Source: Solirubrobacter pauli
GTDB lineage: Bacteria; Actinomycetota; Thermoleophilia; Solirubrobacterales; Solirubrobacteraceae
Assembly: GCF_003633755.1 (NCBI RefSeq)
Contig: NZ_RBIL01000001.1
Location: forward strand, 977,426-1,041,425
Reading direction: 5' to 3'
DNA: 64,000 nt
Position 1 is the stretch's first letter; each line of letters starts with the position of its first letter. The position numbers and the translations under genes were made by a program. Under the pieces are notes generated by a model. It saw only the letters and a list, made by a program, of their open reading frames with translations. It was not told the origin of the DNA and did not search any database. Below, piece after piece: positions 1 to 9,971 of the stretch.

Positions 1-196
1 GGCCGACCTCCGAGTTGCCCATCTGCCCCTCGGGCAGGCCGACGCTCGGGCCCATGGCCGTGAGCGTCGTGTGCGGGCGGGTCTTCCACAGCTCGTCGAA
101 GACCGGGGTCTTCGCGAGCGACACGGCGTTGCCCGGGCCGTCGGGGGCGAGCCCCCAGCCGTCCAGGACGATGAGCGCGACGTGCGGGACGGTCAT
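1..196 (-). CDS. gpmI: 2,3-bisphosphoglycerate-independent phosphoglycerate mutase, N-terminal part
   Basis: Interconverts 3- and 2-phosphoglycerate in glycolysis using two metal ions and a phosphoserine intermediate. Only the first 65 codons lie in the window; the gene runs off the left edge. The visible N-terminus has the metal-site motif VLDGWG, then [10 protein letters not shown] and [12 protein letters not shown], whose serine is the phosphorylated nucleophile in this family. The ATG at 196 overlaps the tpiA stop as ATGA, so it is the fourth gene of gap-pgk-tpiA-gpmI and probably translationally coupled. Confidence 0.93.
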   Translation of the reverse strand, partial: MTVPHVALIVLDGWGLAPDGPGNAVSLAKTPVFDELWKTRPHTTLTAMGPSVGLPEGQMGNSEVG

Positions 197-950
197 GCCT
201 GCTGCGCCGCCTTCACGATTGCGCCGAAGGACTCGGCGTCCAGCGAAGCGCCACCGACGAGCGCGCCGTCGATGTCCGGCTGGCCGAGGATCTCGGCCGC
301 GTTGTCGGGCTTCAGAGAGCCGCCGTAGAGCACGCGCACGGCGTTCCCGGCCTCCTTGTCGAAGCCCTGCACGAGCGCGCGGACGAAGCCGCACGTCTCC
401 TGCGCCTGCTCCGGCGTGGCCGTCAGGCCGGTGCCGATCGCCCAGATGGGCTCGTAGGCGACGACGACGGTGGAGAGCTGGTCGACCGGCACCTTCTCCA
501 GACCCTCCTGGACCTGGTGACGCAGCCGGCGCTCGGTGTCGCCCTGCTCGCGCTCCTCCTCGGTCTCACCGACGCAGAGGATCGGGATGAGCCCGGCCTC
601 CAGCGCCCGCGGGACCTTCAGCTGCAGCGCGCGGTCGGTCTCGCCGAAGTACTGCCGGCGCTCGGAGTGCCCAAGGATCACGCCCTGGACGTCGATCTCG
701 GCCAGCATCGGGGCCGAAACCTCGCCGGTGAACGCGCCCGAGTCCTTCTCGTGCATGTTCTGCGCGTAGACCTGGACCGCGCTGCCGCGGGCGCTGTCGA
801 CGACCGCGCTCAGCGACAGGAACGAGGGCGCGACGACGACGTCGACGTCCTCGACCGCGCCGACCCGCGGGAGGAGCCCCTGGATGAGCTCCTCCGCCTC
901 GGCGATCGTGTTGTTCAGCTTCCAGTTGCCGGCGATGAACGGTTTGCGGC

Positions 951-954
<4 letters not shown>
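193..954 (-). CDS. tpiA: triosephosphate isomerase
   Basis: Interconverts dihydroxyacetone phosphate and glyceraldehyde 3-phosphate in the cytoplasm. 253 aa, the usual length. The start [14 protein letters not shown] contains the substrate lysine. [11 protein letters not shown] holds the catalytic histidine, [10 protein letters not shown] the catalytic glutamate, and [10 protein letters not shown] plus GALVGGASL the phosphate-binding loops. The ATG at 954 overlaps the pgk stop by 4 bp (ATGA). The open frame extends further upstream, but that part is the antisense of pgk. Confidence 0.97.
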
Positions 955-3114
<2,160 letters not shown>

Positions 3115-3147
3115 CTACCGAAGGCGGCGACATAACCCCGGCTTTGG

Positions 3148-3885
3148 TTACGCGGCGATCACCGCCACCCCCGTCCGGCCGCCGTCCACGTCGAGCACGA
3201 TGCCGTGGACGAACGCCGACTCGTCGCTCGCGAGGTAGACCGCCGCGGGCGCGATCGCCTCCGGCGTGCCGAGGTCTGCCGCCGGGGTGCCGCGCATCAT
3301 CACCGCGCTCGGGTTGCCCGGCTCCTGGATCACGCCCGGCGAGATGCCGTTCACGCGGACGCCGCTCGGCCCGTAGAGCGCGGAGTAGGCCCGGGTCATC
3401 GCCTCGACGGCGCCCTTCGTGCCGGTGTAGACGGGGCTCGGGACGCCGAGCCGGGCGACCCACGATCCGAGGTTGATGATCGCGCCACCGCCGTGCTCGG
3501 CCATGCGCGGGGCGACGGCCTCGATCAGGAAGTGCGGGGCCTTCACGTTGACCGCGAACATGCGGTCGAACCACGCCTCGTCGATCACGACGTCCGCGGA
3601 CGAGGGGTACGTGGCCGCGCTGTTGACGAGGATGTCGATGCGGCCGCCCAGCGCGTCGGTGGCCGCCGTCGCGAGGGCTTCGGACGCCTGCGGCGAACCG
3701 TCGAGGTCGGCGGCGATGAAGGTGCCGCCGGACGCGGCCGCGACCTCCGCCCCGCGAGTGGCGTCGCGGCCGCTGACGACGACGCGGGCGCCCTCGGCAC
3801 CGTAGGCCAGCGCGATCGCGCGGCCGATGTTGCTGGTGGCGCCGGTGATCAGCGCGGTCTTGCCTTCGAGTCGATTGGACTGCAC
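3148..3885 (-). CDS. SDR family oxidoreductase
   Basis: Classical short-chain dehydrogenase/reductase, NAD(P)-dependent; the substrate cannot be told. 245 aa. The cofactor motif is ITGATSNIGRA, then NSAA. The catalytic serine lies in INLGSWVA and the YxxxK pair in VYTGTKGA. The frame stays open to 4239, but upstream of 3885 it is the antisense of the divergent TetR gene. The GTG at 3885 gives a normal SDR N-terminus (VQSNRLEGKTALITG). A TACAGT -10-like box on this strand (3894-3899) puts the probable transcript start at or next to the GTG, so it may be leaderless. It is probably repressed by the neighbouring TetR protein. Confidence 0.85.
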   Translation of the reverse strand: MQSNRLEGKTALITGATSNIGRAIALAYGAEGARVVVSGRDATRGAEVAAASGGTFIAADLDGSPQASEALATAATDALGGRIDILVNSAATYPSSADVVIDEAWFDRMFAVNVKAPHFLIEAVAPRMAEHGGGAIINLGSWVARLGVPSPVYTGTKGAVEAMTRAYSALYGPSGVRVNGISPGVIQEPGNPSAVMMRGTPAADLGTPEAIAPAAVYLASDESAFVHGIVLDVDGGRTGVAVIAA

Positions 3886-3921
3886 AGTCCAGAACTGTAC
3901 TGGGTTGGACCGCGTGGTCCA
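3876..3921. promoter_or_regulatory. Twin palindromic operator between SDR and TetR genes
   Basis: Two 16-bp inverted repeats share TGGAC-N6-GTCCA: TGGACTGCACAGTCCA (3876-3891) and TGGACCGCGTGGTCCA (3906-3921), with centres 30 bp apart. They fill the divergent intergenic region and flank or overlap the likely -10 boxes, TACAGT on minus (3894-3899) and TATCCT on plus (3923-3928). This is the usual arrangement for an autoregulating TetR repressor controlling its divergent neighbour. Binding by the 3939 product is inferred. Confidence 0.75.
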
Positions 3922-3938
3922 GTATCCTCGGTTGGGAC

Positions 3939-4541
3939 ATGCCGGCCACCACCACCAAGGGCGCAGCGACACGGGCACGGATCGTCGAGACCGCGGCCGA
4001 CCTCGTGCTCCAGCGGGGCGTCGGCCGCACATCACTGGACGACATCCGCGCCGGCACCGGCACGAGCAAGAGCCAGCTCTTCCACTACTTCCCCGCCGGC
4101 AAGGCCGAGCTGGTCGAGGCGATCGCCGCCTTCCAGGCCGAGCGGGTCCTCGACGCGCAGCGCCCGCACCTCGACGAGCTCGACAACTTCGAGTCGTGGG
4201 AGCGCTGGCGGGACGCGGTGCTGGCGCACTACGGCGCACAGCGCCACCTCGCCTGTCCGATCAGCGCGCTCACGCTCGAGGCCGGCGTCGACGCCTCCGC
4301 GCACATGGAGCGCTGGCAGGGCTACATCGAGGCGGGCGTCGCGCGGATGGGCGTCGACGACGACGGCCGCACGGCGCTCGCGGTCTTCGCCGCGCTGCAG
4401 GGCGGGCTGCTGCTGATGCGTGCGCAGCAGTCGCTGGAGCCGCTGCGCGCGGCGCTGGACGGCGCGCTGATCATCCTGCGGAGTGCGTCGACGCCGGCGT
4501 GCGTCGACGTGCTCACGGAACGAGCACGACCTTCCCGGTGA
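3939..4541 (+). CDS. TetR/AcrR family transcriptional regulator
   Basis: One-component repressor of 200 aa. The N-terminal helix-turn-helix (about residues 10-55) contains TRARIVETAADLVLQRGVG and GTSKSQLFHYFPAGKAELV, the TetR signature. The C-terminal ligand domain looks like the TetR_C family with CPISALTLEAG. ATG at 3939 lies 10 nt after a TATCCT box. Divergent from the SDR gene across two matched palindromes, so probably autoregulated. Its 3' end overlaps the convergent oxidoreductase by 29 bp. Confidence 0.88.
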   Translation: MPATTTKGAATRARIVETAADLVLQRGVGRTSLDDIRAGTGTSKSQLFHYFPAGKAELVEAIAAFQAERVLDAQRPHLDELDNFESWERWRDAVLAHYGAQRHLACPISALTLEAGVDASAHMERWQGYIEAGVARMGVDDDGRTALAVFAALQGGLLLMRAQQSLEPLRAALDGALIILRSASTPACVDVLTERARPSR

Positions 4542-5595
4542 AGCCGCCCGCCTCGGCGAAGCGCAACGCCTCGGCCGCCTCGGTGAGCGGGTAGCGGGCC
4601 GCGACCTGCGGCTCGATCACGCCGTCGCGGAGGAGGGCGAACACCCGGGTGAGGTCCTCGCGGAGCTGCGCGCGGAAGTGGGCGCGGCGGAAGCGGTGCC
4701 CCGCCCAGAGGTTGAAGAACGTGGCCTTGCGCCCGTTTGGCAGGACGTTCCAAACTTGCAGCTTGGCGATCAGCTTGAGCACCGGCAGCGCCGGATTGCC
4801 GGGGACGTCGCGCGTGGACGCGGTGCCGTAGGAGACGAGCGTGCCGCCGCGCGCGAGCATCCGCCACGACGCGTCGATGCCCGGGCCGCCGACGTGGTCG
4901 AAGACGGCCGCGACGCCTTCGGGCGCGAGCGCGTGCACGCGCGCGGGCACGTCCTCGCTGCGATGGTCGATCACGGTCGCGCCGAGCGCACGCACTCGCT
5001 CGAGCTGCCGCGGGCCGGATGTCCCGATCACTTCGACGCCGGCGTGACGCGCGAGCTGCACGAGCACCGAGCCCACACCCCCGGACGCGCCGAGCACGAC
5101 GATCGTGTCGCCGCGCTTGACCTTCGCGGCGCGATGCAGCATCCGCCACGCGGTGAGCCCGTTGACGACGACGGTCTCCGCCGCCTCGGCGCTCACGCCG
5201 TCCGGCACGGGCACGAGGTCGTCGCGGTCGAGCACCACGTGGTCGGCCCAGCCGCCGACCTTCGTCAACGCCGCGACGCGCTGCCCGGGCGCGAGGGCCG
5301 CCCCGGCCGCGCCGCCCGCCCCGGCCACGCCGCCCGCCCCGGCCACGCCGCCCGCCCCGGCCGCGCCGCCCGCCCCGGGTTCCCCCACGATCGTGCCGAC
5401 GAGGTCGTAGCCCGGCACGAACGGGAACTTCGGCTGGTCGTAGTACTTGCCGCGGCGCATCTGCTGCTCCGCGAACGAGACGCCGGTCGCCTCGACGCGG
5501 ACGAGCGCCTGCCCTGGCCCGGGCGCCGGCAGCTCGCGCGTCCGCACTCGCGGGAACTCGCCCTGCGCCGCCATCTCCAGCTCTGTCGCCTGCAT
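4513..5595 (-). CDS. MDR-family (quinone reductase-like) NADPH oxidoreductase
   Basis: Medium-chain dehydrogenase/reductase of the zinc-free quinone-oxidoreductase type. 360 aa. The GroES-like N-terminus has VRVEATGVSFAEQQMRRG and PFVPGYDLVG. The Rossmann motif is VLGASGGVGSVLVQLA, followed by IGTSGPRQLERVRALGA. An unusual Gly/Ala-rich insert (about residues 73-100) is encoded by four 18-bp tandem repeats, where relatives normally have a short turn before APGQRVAAL. Divergent from a TetR gene with a perfect palindrome between them. Substrate unknown; the insert should sit in a surface loop. Confidence 0.85.
   Translation of the reverse strand: MQATELEMAAQGEFPRVRTRELPAPGPGQALVRVEATGVSFAEQQMRRGKYYDQPKFPFVPGYDLVGTIVGEPGAGGAAGAGGVAGAGGVAGAGGAAGAALAPGQRVAALTKVGGWADHVVLDRDDLVPVPDGVSAEAAETVVVNGLTAWRMLHRAAKVKRGDTIVVLGASGGVGSVLVQLARHAGVEVIGTSGPRQLERVRALGATVIDHRSEDVPARVHALAPEGVAAVFDHVGGPGIDASWRMLARGGTLVSYGTASTRDVPGNPALPVLKLIAKLQVWNVLPNGRKATFFNLWAGHRFRRAHFRAQLREDLTRVFALLRDGVIEPQVAARYPLTEAAEALRFAEAGGFTGKVVLVP
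5311..5382. repeat. 18-bp in-frame tandem repeat (about 4 units)
   Basis: Units start at 5311, 5329, 5347 and 5365. The first two are identical (gccgcccgccccggccac), the third differs near its end, and the fourth decays in its last bases. A degenerate copy precedes 5311. On the minus strand each unit adds six residues of the AGAGGV/AGAGGA type to the MDR oxidoreductase, so gain or loss of units keeps the frame. This looks like slippage expansion. Confidence 0.9.
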
Positions 5596-5618
5596 GTCGT
5601 CGTCTCCGTGTTATAGGC

Positions 5619-5634
5619 TCTAACTGATGTTAGA
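5619..5634. promoter_or_regulatory. Perfect palindromic operator at the start of the TetR gene
   Basis: TCTAACTGATGTTAGA is a perfect inverted repeat with 6-bp arms. It covers the ATG of the plus-strand TetR gene (5627) and lies just upstream of the minus-strand oxidoreductase. A TATAAC box on the minus strand (5610-5615) is a good -10 for the oxidoreductase. It is the likely binding site of the 5627 product. Confidence 0.7.
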
Positions 5635-6145
5635 CACTCTAACCAGCGAACGCGGCGAGCAGGTACGGGCAGCCGTAAAGCGCATCGCGCTCACGCAGCT
5701 CGAGGCCGGCGGCCCCGCGGCGGTCGCGCTGAACGCGATCGCGCGCGAGCTCGGCGTGTCCGGCCCCGCGCTCTACCGCTACTTCAAGAACCGCGACGCG
5801 CTGCTCACCGCGCTCGTGATCGACGCGTACGACGACCTGGCGGCCGTGCTCGAGCCGTCAGCGGACGTGTGGGCCGCGCTGCAGGCGTACCGCGCGTGGG
5901 CGCTCGAGCAGCCGCACCGCTACCGGCTCCTGTTCAGCGCGCCGTGGCCGGGCTACGACCCGCACCAGCCGGCGCTCGTCGCTGCGGCACAGCGCTCGAT
6001 GGCCGTGCTGCTGCGGTTCGTCGCCGAAGAGCGCGCGGTGACGCTGTGGTCACGCGTTCACGGGCACGTGAGCCTGGAGATCGAGGGCAACTTCGCCTCG
6101 ATGGGGCTCGACGCCACCCGGCTGTTCGCGCACGTCACGGCTTGA
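5627..6145 (+). CDS. TetR/AcrR family transcriptional regulator
   Basis: 172 aa, a short TetR protein. The N-terminal helix-turn-helix includes ALNAIARELGVSGPALYRYFKNRDALL (about residues 35-60). The C-terminal part with HRYRLLFSAPWPGY and a late HVSLEIEGNFASM resembles the WHG/TetR_C ligand-domain type. The ATG lies inside its own palindromic operator, so tight autorepression is likely. It overlaps the convergent rapZ end by 11 bp. Confidence 0.86.
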   Translation: MLDTLTSERGEQVRAAVKRIALTQLEAGGPAAVALNAIARELGVSGPALYRYFKNRDALLTALVIDAYDDLAAVLEPSADVWAALQAYRAWALEQPHRYRLLFSAPWPGYDPHQPALVAAAQRSMAVLLRFVAEERAVTLWSRVHGHVSLEIEGNFASMGLDATRLFAHVTA

Positions 6146-7061
6146 TCGGAAGCCGGTCCACGTCCCGGTGGGCCGACTCCACGAAGTACTCCGGGCGGTC
6201 CCGGAAGTGCGCCGCGAGGTTCTCGGTGATGGCCACGGAGCGGTGGCGACCGCCGGTGCACCCGATGGCGACCATCAGGTGCGCCTTGCCCTCCGCGATG
6301 TACTGCGGCAGCAGGAACTCGAGCAGCGGCTTGACGTGGCCGTAGAACTCCTCGAGCCGGCCGTCGCGCCCGACGTAGTCGACGATCCTTTGGTCGAACC
6401 CGGTCAGCGGGCGCAGGTCGACGTCGTAGTGCGGGTTGGGCAGGAAGCGCACGTCGAACGCGAGGTCCGCGTCGCGCGGCGGGCCGTGCTTGTGCCCGAA
6501 CGACGTGAACGTGACCGCGAGCTTGCCCGACGACGAGCCCGGGCCGAGCAGCTCGTCGGCGACCTTGCGCCGCAGCGCCGCCGCGCTCAAGCCGCTCGTG
6601 TCGATCACGATGTCGGCGCGCCGGCTCACCGGGTCCAGCAGCTCGATCTCGGCGCGGATGCCGTCGACGACGCTCCCGTGCGGGGACAGCGGGTGGCGCC
6701 GGCGCGTCTCCTTGTACCGGGTGACCAGCGTCTGCTCGTCCGCGGCCAGGAACACCACGCGGTGCGCGACGCCGGCCTCGGCCATCTGGTCCAGCACCCC
6801 CGCGAGCCCGACCACGTAGTCGCCGCCGCGTGAGTCGCACACCACCGCGGCGCGCTCGACCTTCGAGCCCGCGTGCATGAACAGCGCCGAGAGCGAGCGG
6901 ATCATCTCGCTCGGCAGGTTGTCGACGCAGAAGTAGCCCGCGTCCTCGAAGACGTTCATCGCGCTCGACTTCCCCGCGCCCGAGAGCCCGGAGATGACCA
7001 CGAAGTCCTCCAGGTTGGAGTTGGAGGCCCGCCCGTCCGCGTCTCGCACCGCGTTGGCCAC
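6135..7061 (-). CDS. rapZ: RNase adapter / nucleotide-binding protein RapZ
   Basis: RapZ/YvcJ P-loop protein. In enterobacteria it guides RNase E to a small RNA; in Gram-positives it binds nucleotides with an unclear role. 308 aa. Walker A is ISGLSGAGKSSAMN (about residue 24), then EDAGYFCVDNLP. The conserved C-terminal domain has RFLPNPHYDVDLRPLTG and AIGCTGGRHRSVA. The GTG at 7061 shares one base with the uvrC stop (TAGTG). The yvcK-whiA genes that normally follow are missing here. Confidence 0.94.
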   Translation of the reverse strand: MANAVRDADGRASNSNLEDFVVISGLSGAGKSSAMNVFEDAGYFCVDNLPSEMIRSLSALFMHAGSKVERAAVVCDSRGGDYVVGLAGVLDQMAEAGVAHRVVFLAADEQTLVTRYKETRRRHPLSPHGSVVDGIRAEIELLDPVSRRADIVIDTSGLSAAALRRKVADELLGPGSSSGKLAVTFTSFGHKHGPPRDADLAFDVRFLPNPHYDVDLRPLTGFDQRIVDYVGRDGRLEEFYGHVKPLLEFLLPQYIAEGKAHLMVAIGCTGGRHRSVAITENLAAHFRDRPEYFVESAHRDVDRLPIKP

Positions 7062-8941
7062 TAGCGCCCCGTCTTGTTGAGGTGGGCGTACAGGTCGCGC
7101 GCGACCTTCTGCGGGAAGCCGGGAACCTGCTCCAGCGCCTCGCGCGAGGCGCCCAACACCGCCTCGGGTGAGCCGAAGTGCTTGAGCAGCGCCCGCTTGC
7201 GCGCCGGGCCGACGCCCGGCAGCTCGTCCATGATCGACTCCGTCATGGCCTTGTCACGGCGGATGCGGTGGTGGGTGATCGCGAAGCGGTGGGCTTCGTC
7301 GCGGACGCGCTGGAGCAGCTGCAGCTCCGGCGTGTCGTGCGCCATCAGGACGGGGTTCGGCGAGCCCGGCAGGAAGACCTCCTCGATCCGCTTGGCCAGC
7401 GACACGACCGCCACGCCGCTGTCCCGGAAGCCTTGCAGGTGCGGGAGCCCGGCGCTCAGCTGGCCCTTGCCGCCGTCGATCACGATCAGGTTCGGCAGCG
7501 CCGCGAAGGACGCGTCGCGCTCGGCGTCGTAGGGCGACTTCCCGTTCTGCTTCTCCCACTGCCCGTACCGGCGCGACAGGACCTCGGCCATCGACGCGAA
7601 ATCATCGTTGCCATCGTGCGAGCGGATGGTGAAGCGCCGGTAATCGCTCTTCTTCGGCGCGCCGCCCTCGAACACGACCATCGACGCGACCGTGTGGGTG
7701 CCACCGACGTGCGAGATGTCGAAGCACTCGATCCGCACGGGCAGCGCGTCCAGCTCCAGCGCCGACTGCAGGCCGTTGAGCGAGTCCACGCGCTGCTGGC
7801 GCTTGCGCTCGGTCTTGAGCTTCTCCTGGTCGAGCGCGAGCTTGGCGTTGCGCTCGGCCAGGTCGAGGATGCGCCGCTTGCCGCCGCGCTCGGAGGCGCG
7901 GATCTCGACGTTCGAGCCGCGCCGCTCGCCCAGCAGCTGGCCGAGCACCTCGAGCTCCGACCCCTCCGACATGACGCCCTGCACGACGATCAGCGCCGGG
8001 ATGCTCAACGCGCTCGCGTAGAACTGGAGCATGAACTCCTCGATCACGATCGCCGGGTCCTGCTCGGCCTGGTTGTCGAGGTAGAACGACTGGCGGTCGC
8101 TGAGCACGCCGTCGCGCACCTGGAAGACCTGCGCGTTGGCCTCGGTGCCCTCGACGGCCACGGCGACGGCGTCGTAGGTGCCGGCGCCACCCTCCGCCAC
8201 GCGCTGGCGCTCGAGCAGCGCCTTGACGGCCTGGAGGCGGTTGCGCTCGATCGTCGCCTGCTCGTAGTCGCGCTCGCCGGCCGCGAAGTACATCTTCTTC
8301 TCGAGGTCGCGCTCGATCTGCTTGAAGCGGCCCGACAGGAACGAGACGACGCCGTCGATGCCCTCGCGGTACTCCTCCTTGGAGACGTACCCGACGCAGG
8401 GCGCCCCGCAGCGCTTGATGTAGTAGTCCAGGCACGGGGAGCCGCTGTGGCGGCCCGGCTCCGGCCCCTCGCAGGAGCGGAAGAGGAAGATCTTCCCGAG
8501 CAGGTCCAGCGTCCCGCGTACGCGCTTGGCGCTGCTGTACGGCCCGAAGTAGGCCCGCTCCTTCTTGTGGCGCTCGCGTGTGAAGTACACCCGCGGGAAG
8601 TCCTCGTCGAGGCTGATCGCGATGTACGGGTACGACTTGTCGTCGCGCAGCCGGATGTTGAACTTCGGCTTGTACTGCTTGATGAAGTTCTGCTCGGTGA
8701 GCAGCGCCTCCGCCTCGGTCGCGACGACGAGCGGCTGGATGTCGTCGATCTCGGACGTGAGCGCGGTCGTGCCGTACATCGTCGGGTTCGAGAAGTGACT
8801 CGCGACGCGCTTGCGGATCGACTTCGCCTTGCCGACGTAGATGACCTTGCCGCGGCGGTCCCGGAAGACGTACACGCCGGGCTGATCCGGCAGGGAGAGG
8901 CGTTGCTCGCGAAGGCGTTCGGATTCCGTTTGAACAGCCAT
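7061..8941 (-). CDS. uvrC: excinuclease ABC subunit C
   Basis: Dual-incision nuclease of nucleotide excision repair. 626 aa from the ATG at 8941. The N-terminal GIY-YIG domain has QPGVYVFRDRRGKVIYVGKA. A cysteine cluster follows (SCEGPEPGRHSGSPCLDYY, RCGAPC), then a UVR region near residue 210. The RNase H-like 5' nuclease has CFDISHVGGTHTVASMV and IDGGKGQL, and the C-terminal helix-hairpin-helix has ELPGVGPARKRALLKHFGS. A TTG at 8953 is an alternative start, but the ATG has AGGA just upstream. Confidence 0.97.
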   Translation of the reverse strand: MAVQTESERLREQRLSLPDQPGVYVFRDRRGKVIYVGKAKSIRKRVASHFSNPTMYGTTALTSEIDDIQPLVVATEAEALLTEQNFIKQYKPKFNIRLRDDKSYPYIAISLDEDFPRVYFTRERHKKERAYFGPYSSAKRVRGTLDLLGKIFLFRSCEGPEPGRHSGSPCLDYYIKRCGAPCVGYVSKEEYREGIDGVVSFLSGRFKQIERDLEKKMYFAAGERDYEQATIERNRLQAVKALLERQRVAEGGAGTYDAVAVAVEGTEANAQVFQVRDGVLSDRQSFYLDNQAEQDPAIVIEEFMLQFYASALSIPALIVVQGVMSEGSELEVLGQLLGERRGSNVEIRASERGGKRRILDLAERNAKLALDQEKLKTERKRQQRVDSLNGLQSALELDALPVRIECFDISHVGGTHTVASMVVFEGGAPKKSDYRRFTIRSHDGNDDFASMAEVLSRRYGQWEKQNGKSPYDAERDASFAALPNLIVIDGGKGQLSAGLPHLQGFRDSGVAVVSLAKRIEEVFLPGSPNPVLMAHDTPELQLLQRVRDEAHRFAITHHRIRRDKAMTESIMDELPGVGPARKRALLKHFGSPEAVLGASREALEQVPGFPQKVARDLYAHLNKTGR

Positions 8942-9012
8942 CAAGTCCTGCAACGAAGGGTACGACCAACGCCGGTCCGCAACTCAGGGGGCTGCTATCG
9001 GTTCCTCCCCGT

Positions 9013-9951
9013 ATGCACCGAACGAGAACGACGATCGTCGTGGCCGTCATCGCGGCCCTCGCCATGTGCGCTCCGGCTTCCGCCAACTACCGGGTCGGTC
9101 TGAGTGAGCAGAATGCAGCGGTCTTCAGCCAGCCTGCGTGGCAGGCGCTGAAGCTCAAGCGCGTCCGCTACATCGTCCCGTGGGACTACGTCAAGGCGGG
9201 ACACCAGGTCGAAGTCGACCAGTACCTGGCCGCGGCGCGCGCCGCGAACCAGGACGTGCTCCTCATGTTCACGGCCCATCGTGGTTGCTGGAACGGCAGG
9301 AGCTACTCCAAGCGCAAGGACTGCAAGGCGCCCTCGACGAGCGCCTACAAGAAGGCCGTGTCGGCCTTCCGCAAGCAGTACCCGTGGATCAAGACGTACG
9401 CGCCGTGGAATGAGGCGAACCACAAGTCGCAGCCGACGGCCAGCAGCCCGAAGCGCGCCGCCCAGTACTACTCGACGCTGCGCAGCGTGTGCGGCCGCAA
9501 GTGCAAGGTGATGGCCGCCGACGTGCTCGACCAGAGCACCGTCCGGACGTGGCTGAAGAGCTTCATCAAGTACTCCAAGAACAAGGGCCGCCTGTGGGGC
9601 CTGCACAACTACAAGGACGTCAACCGCAAGCAGTCCAAGGGCCTGACGACGGTCCTGAAGACCGTTCCGGGTGAGGTCTGGCTGACCGAGACCGGCGGCA
9701 TCACCACGTTCGCCCCGGACTTCCCGACGTCGGCCACGCGCGCCGCGTCCTCGACCAAGTACATGTTCACGCTCGCCGATCGGTTCGACTCCAAGCGCAA
9801 GGGCTACAAGTCGAAGCTGACGCGCCTGTACGTCTACCGCTGGTTCGGCGAGGAGGGCACGAACTGGGACTCGGGCCTCGTGAACCCGGACGGCACGTCC
9901 CGTCCCGCGCTCGAGCAGTTCCAGAAGTACGCCGCGAAGCGCCTGAAGTAG
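9013..9951 (+). CDS. secreted glycoside hydrolase-like TIM-barrel protein
   Basis: 312 aa with a clear signal peptide (RTTIVVAVIAALAMCAPASA, cleavage near residue 24). The mature part reads like a retaining glycosidase barrel: TYAPWNEANH has the acid/base glutamate after an asparagine, as in clan GH-A, and VWLTETGG has a candidate nucleophile glutamate late in the protein. Cysteine pairs (GCWNGR/KDCK, VCGRKCK) suggest disulfides. It may act on a wall or environmental polysaccharide; the substrate is unknown. It stands alone between uvrC and the threonine aldolase gene. Confidence 0.7.
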   Translation: MHRTRTTIVVAVIAALAMCAPASANYRVGLSEQNAAVFSQPAWQALKLKRVRYIVPWDYVKAGHQVEVDQYLAAARAANQDVLLMFTAHRGCWNGRSYSKRKDCKAPSTSAYKKAVSAFRKQYPWIKTYAPWNEANHKSQPTASSPKRAAQYYSTLRSVCGRKCKVMAADVLDQSTVRTWLKSFIKYSKNKGRLWGLHNYKDVNRKQSKGLTTVLKTVPGEVWLTETGGITTFAPDFPTSATRAASSTKYMFTLADRFDSKRKGYKSKLTRLYVYRWFGEEGTNWDSGLVNPDGTSRPALEQFQKYAAKRLK

Positions 9952-9971
9952 CGAGTAGGGTCCGCCCCTCC

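Noticed and set aside
5311-5382. Tandem repeat as CRISPR or integration array
   Set aside because: Units are directly adjacent with no spacers and are in frame within an enzyme gene.
7178-9103. 641-codon plus-strand frame across uvrC
   Set aside because: It is a shadow of uvrC, whose domains on the minus strand are unmistakable.
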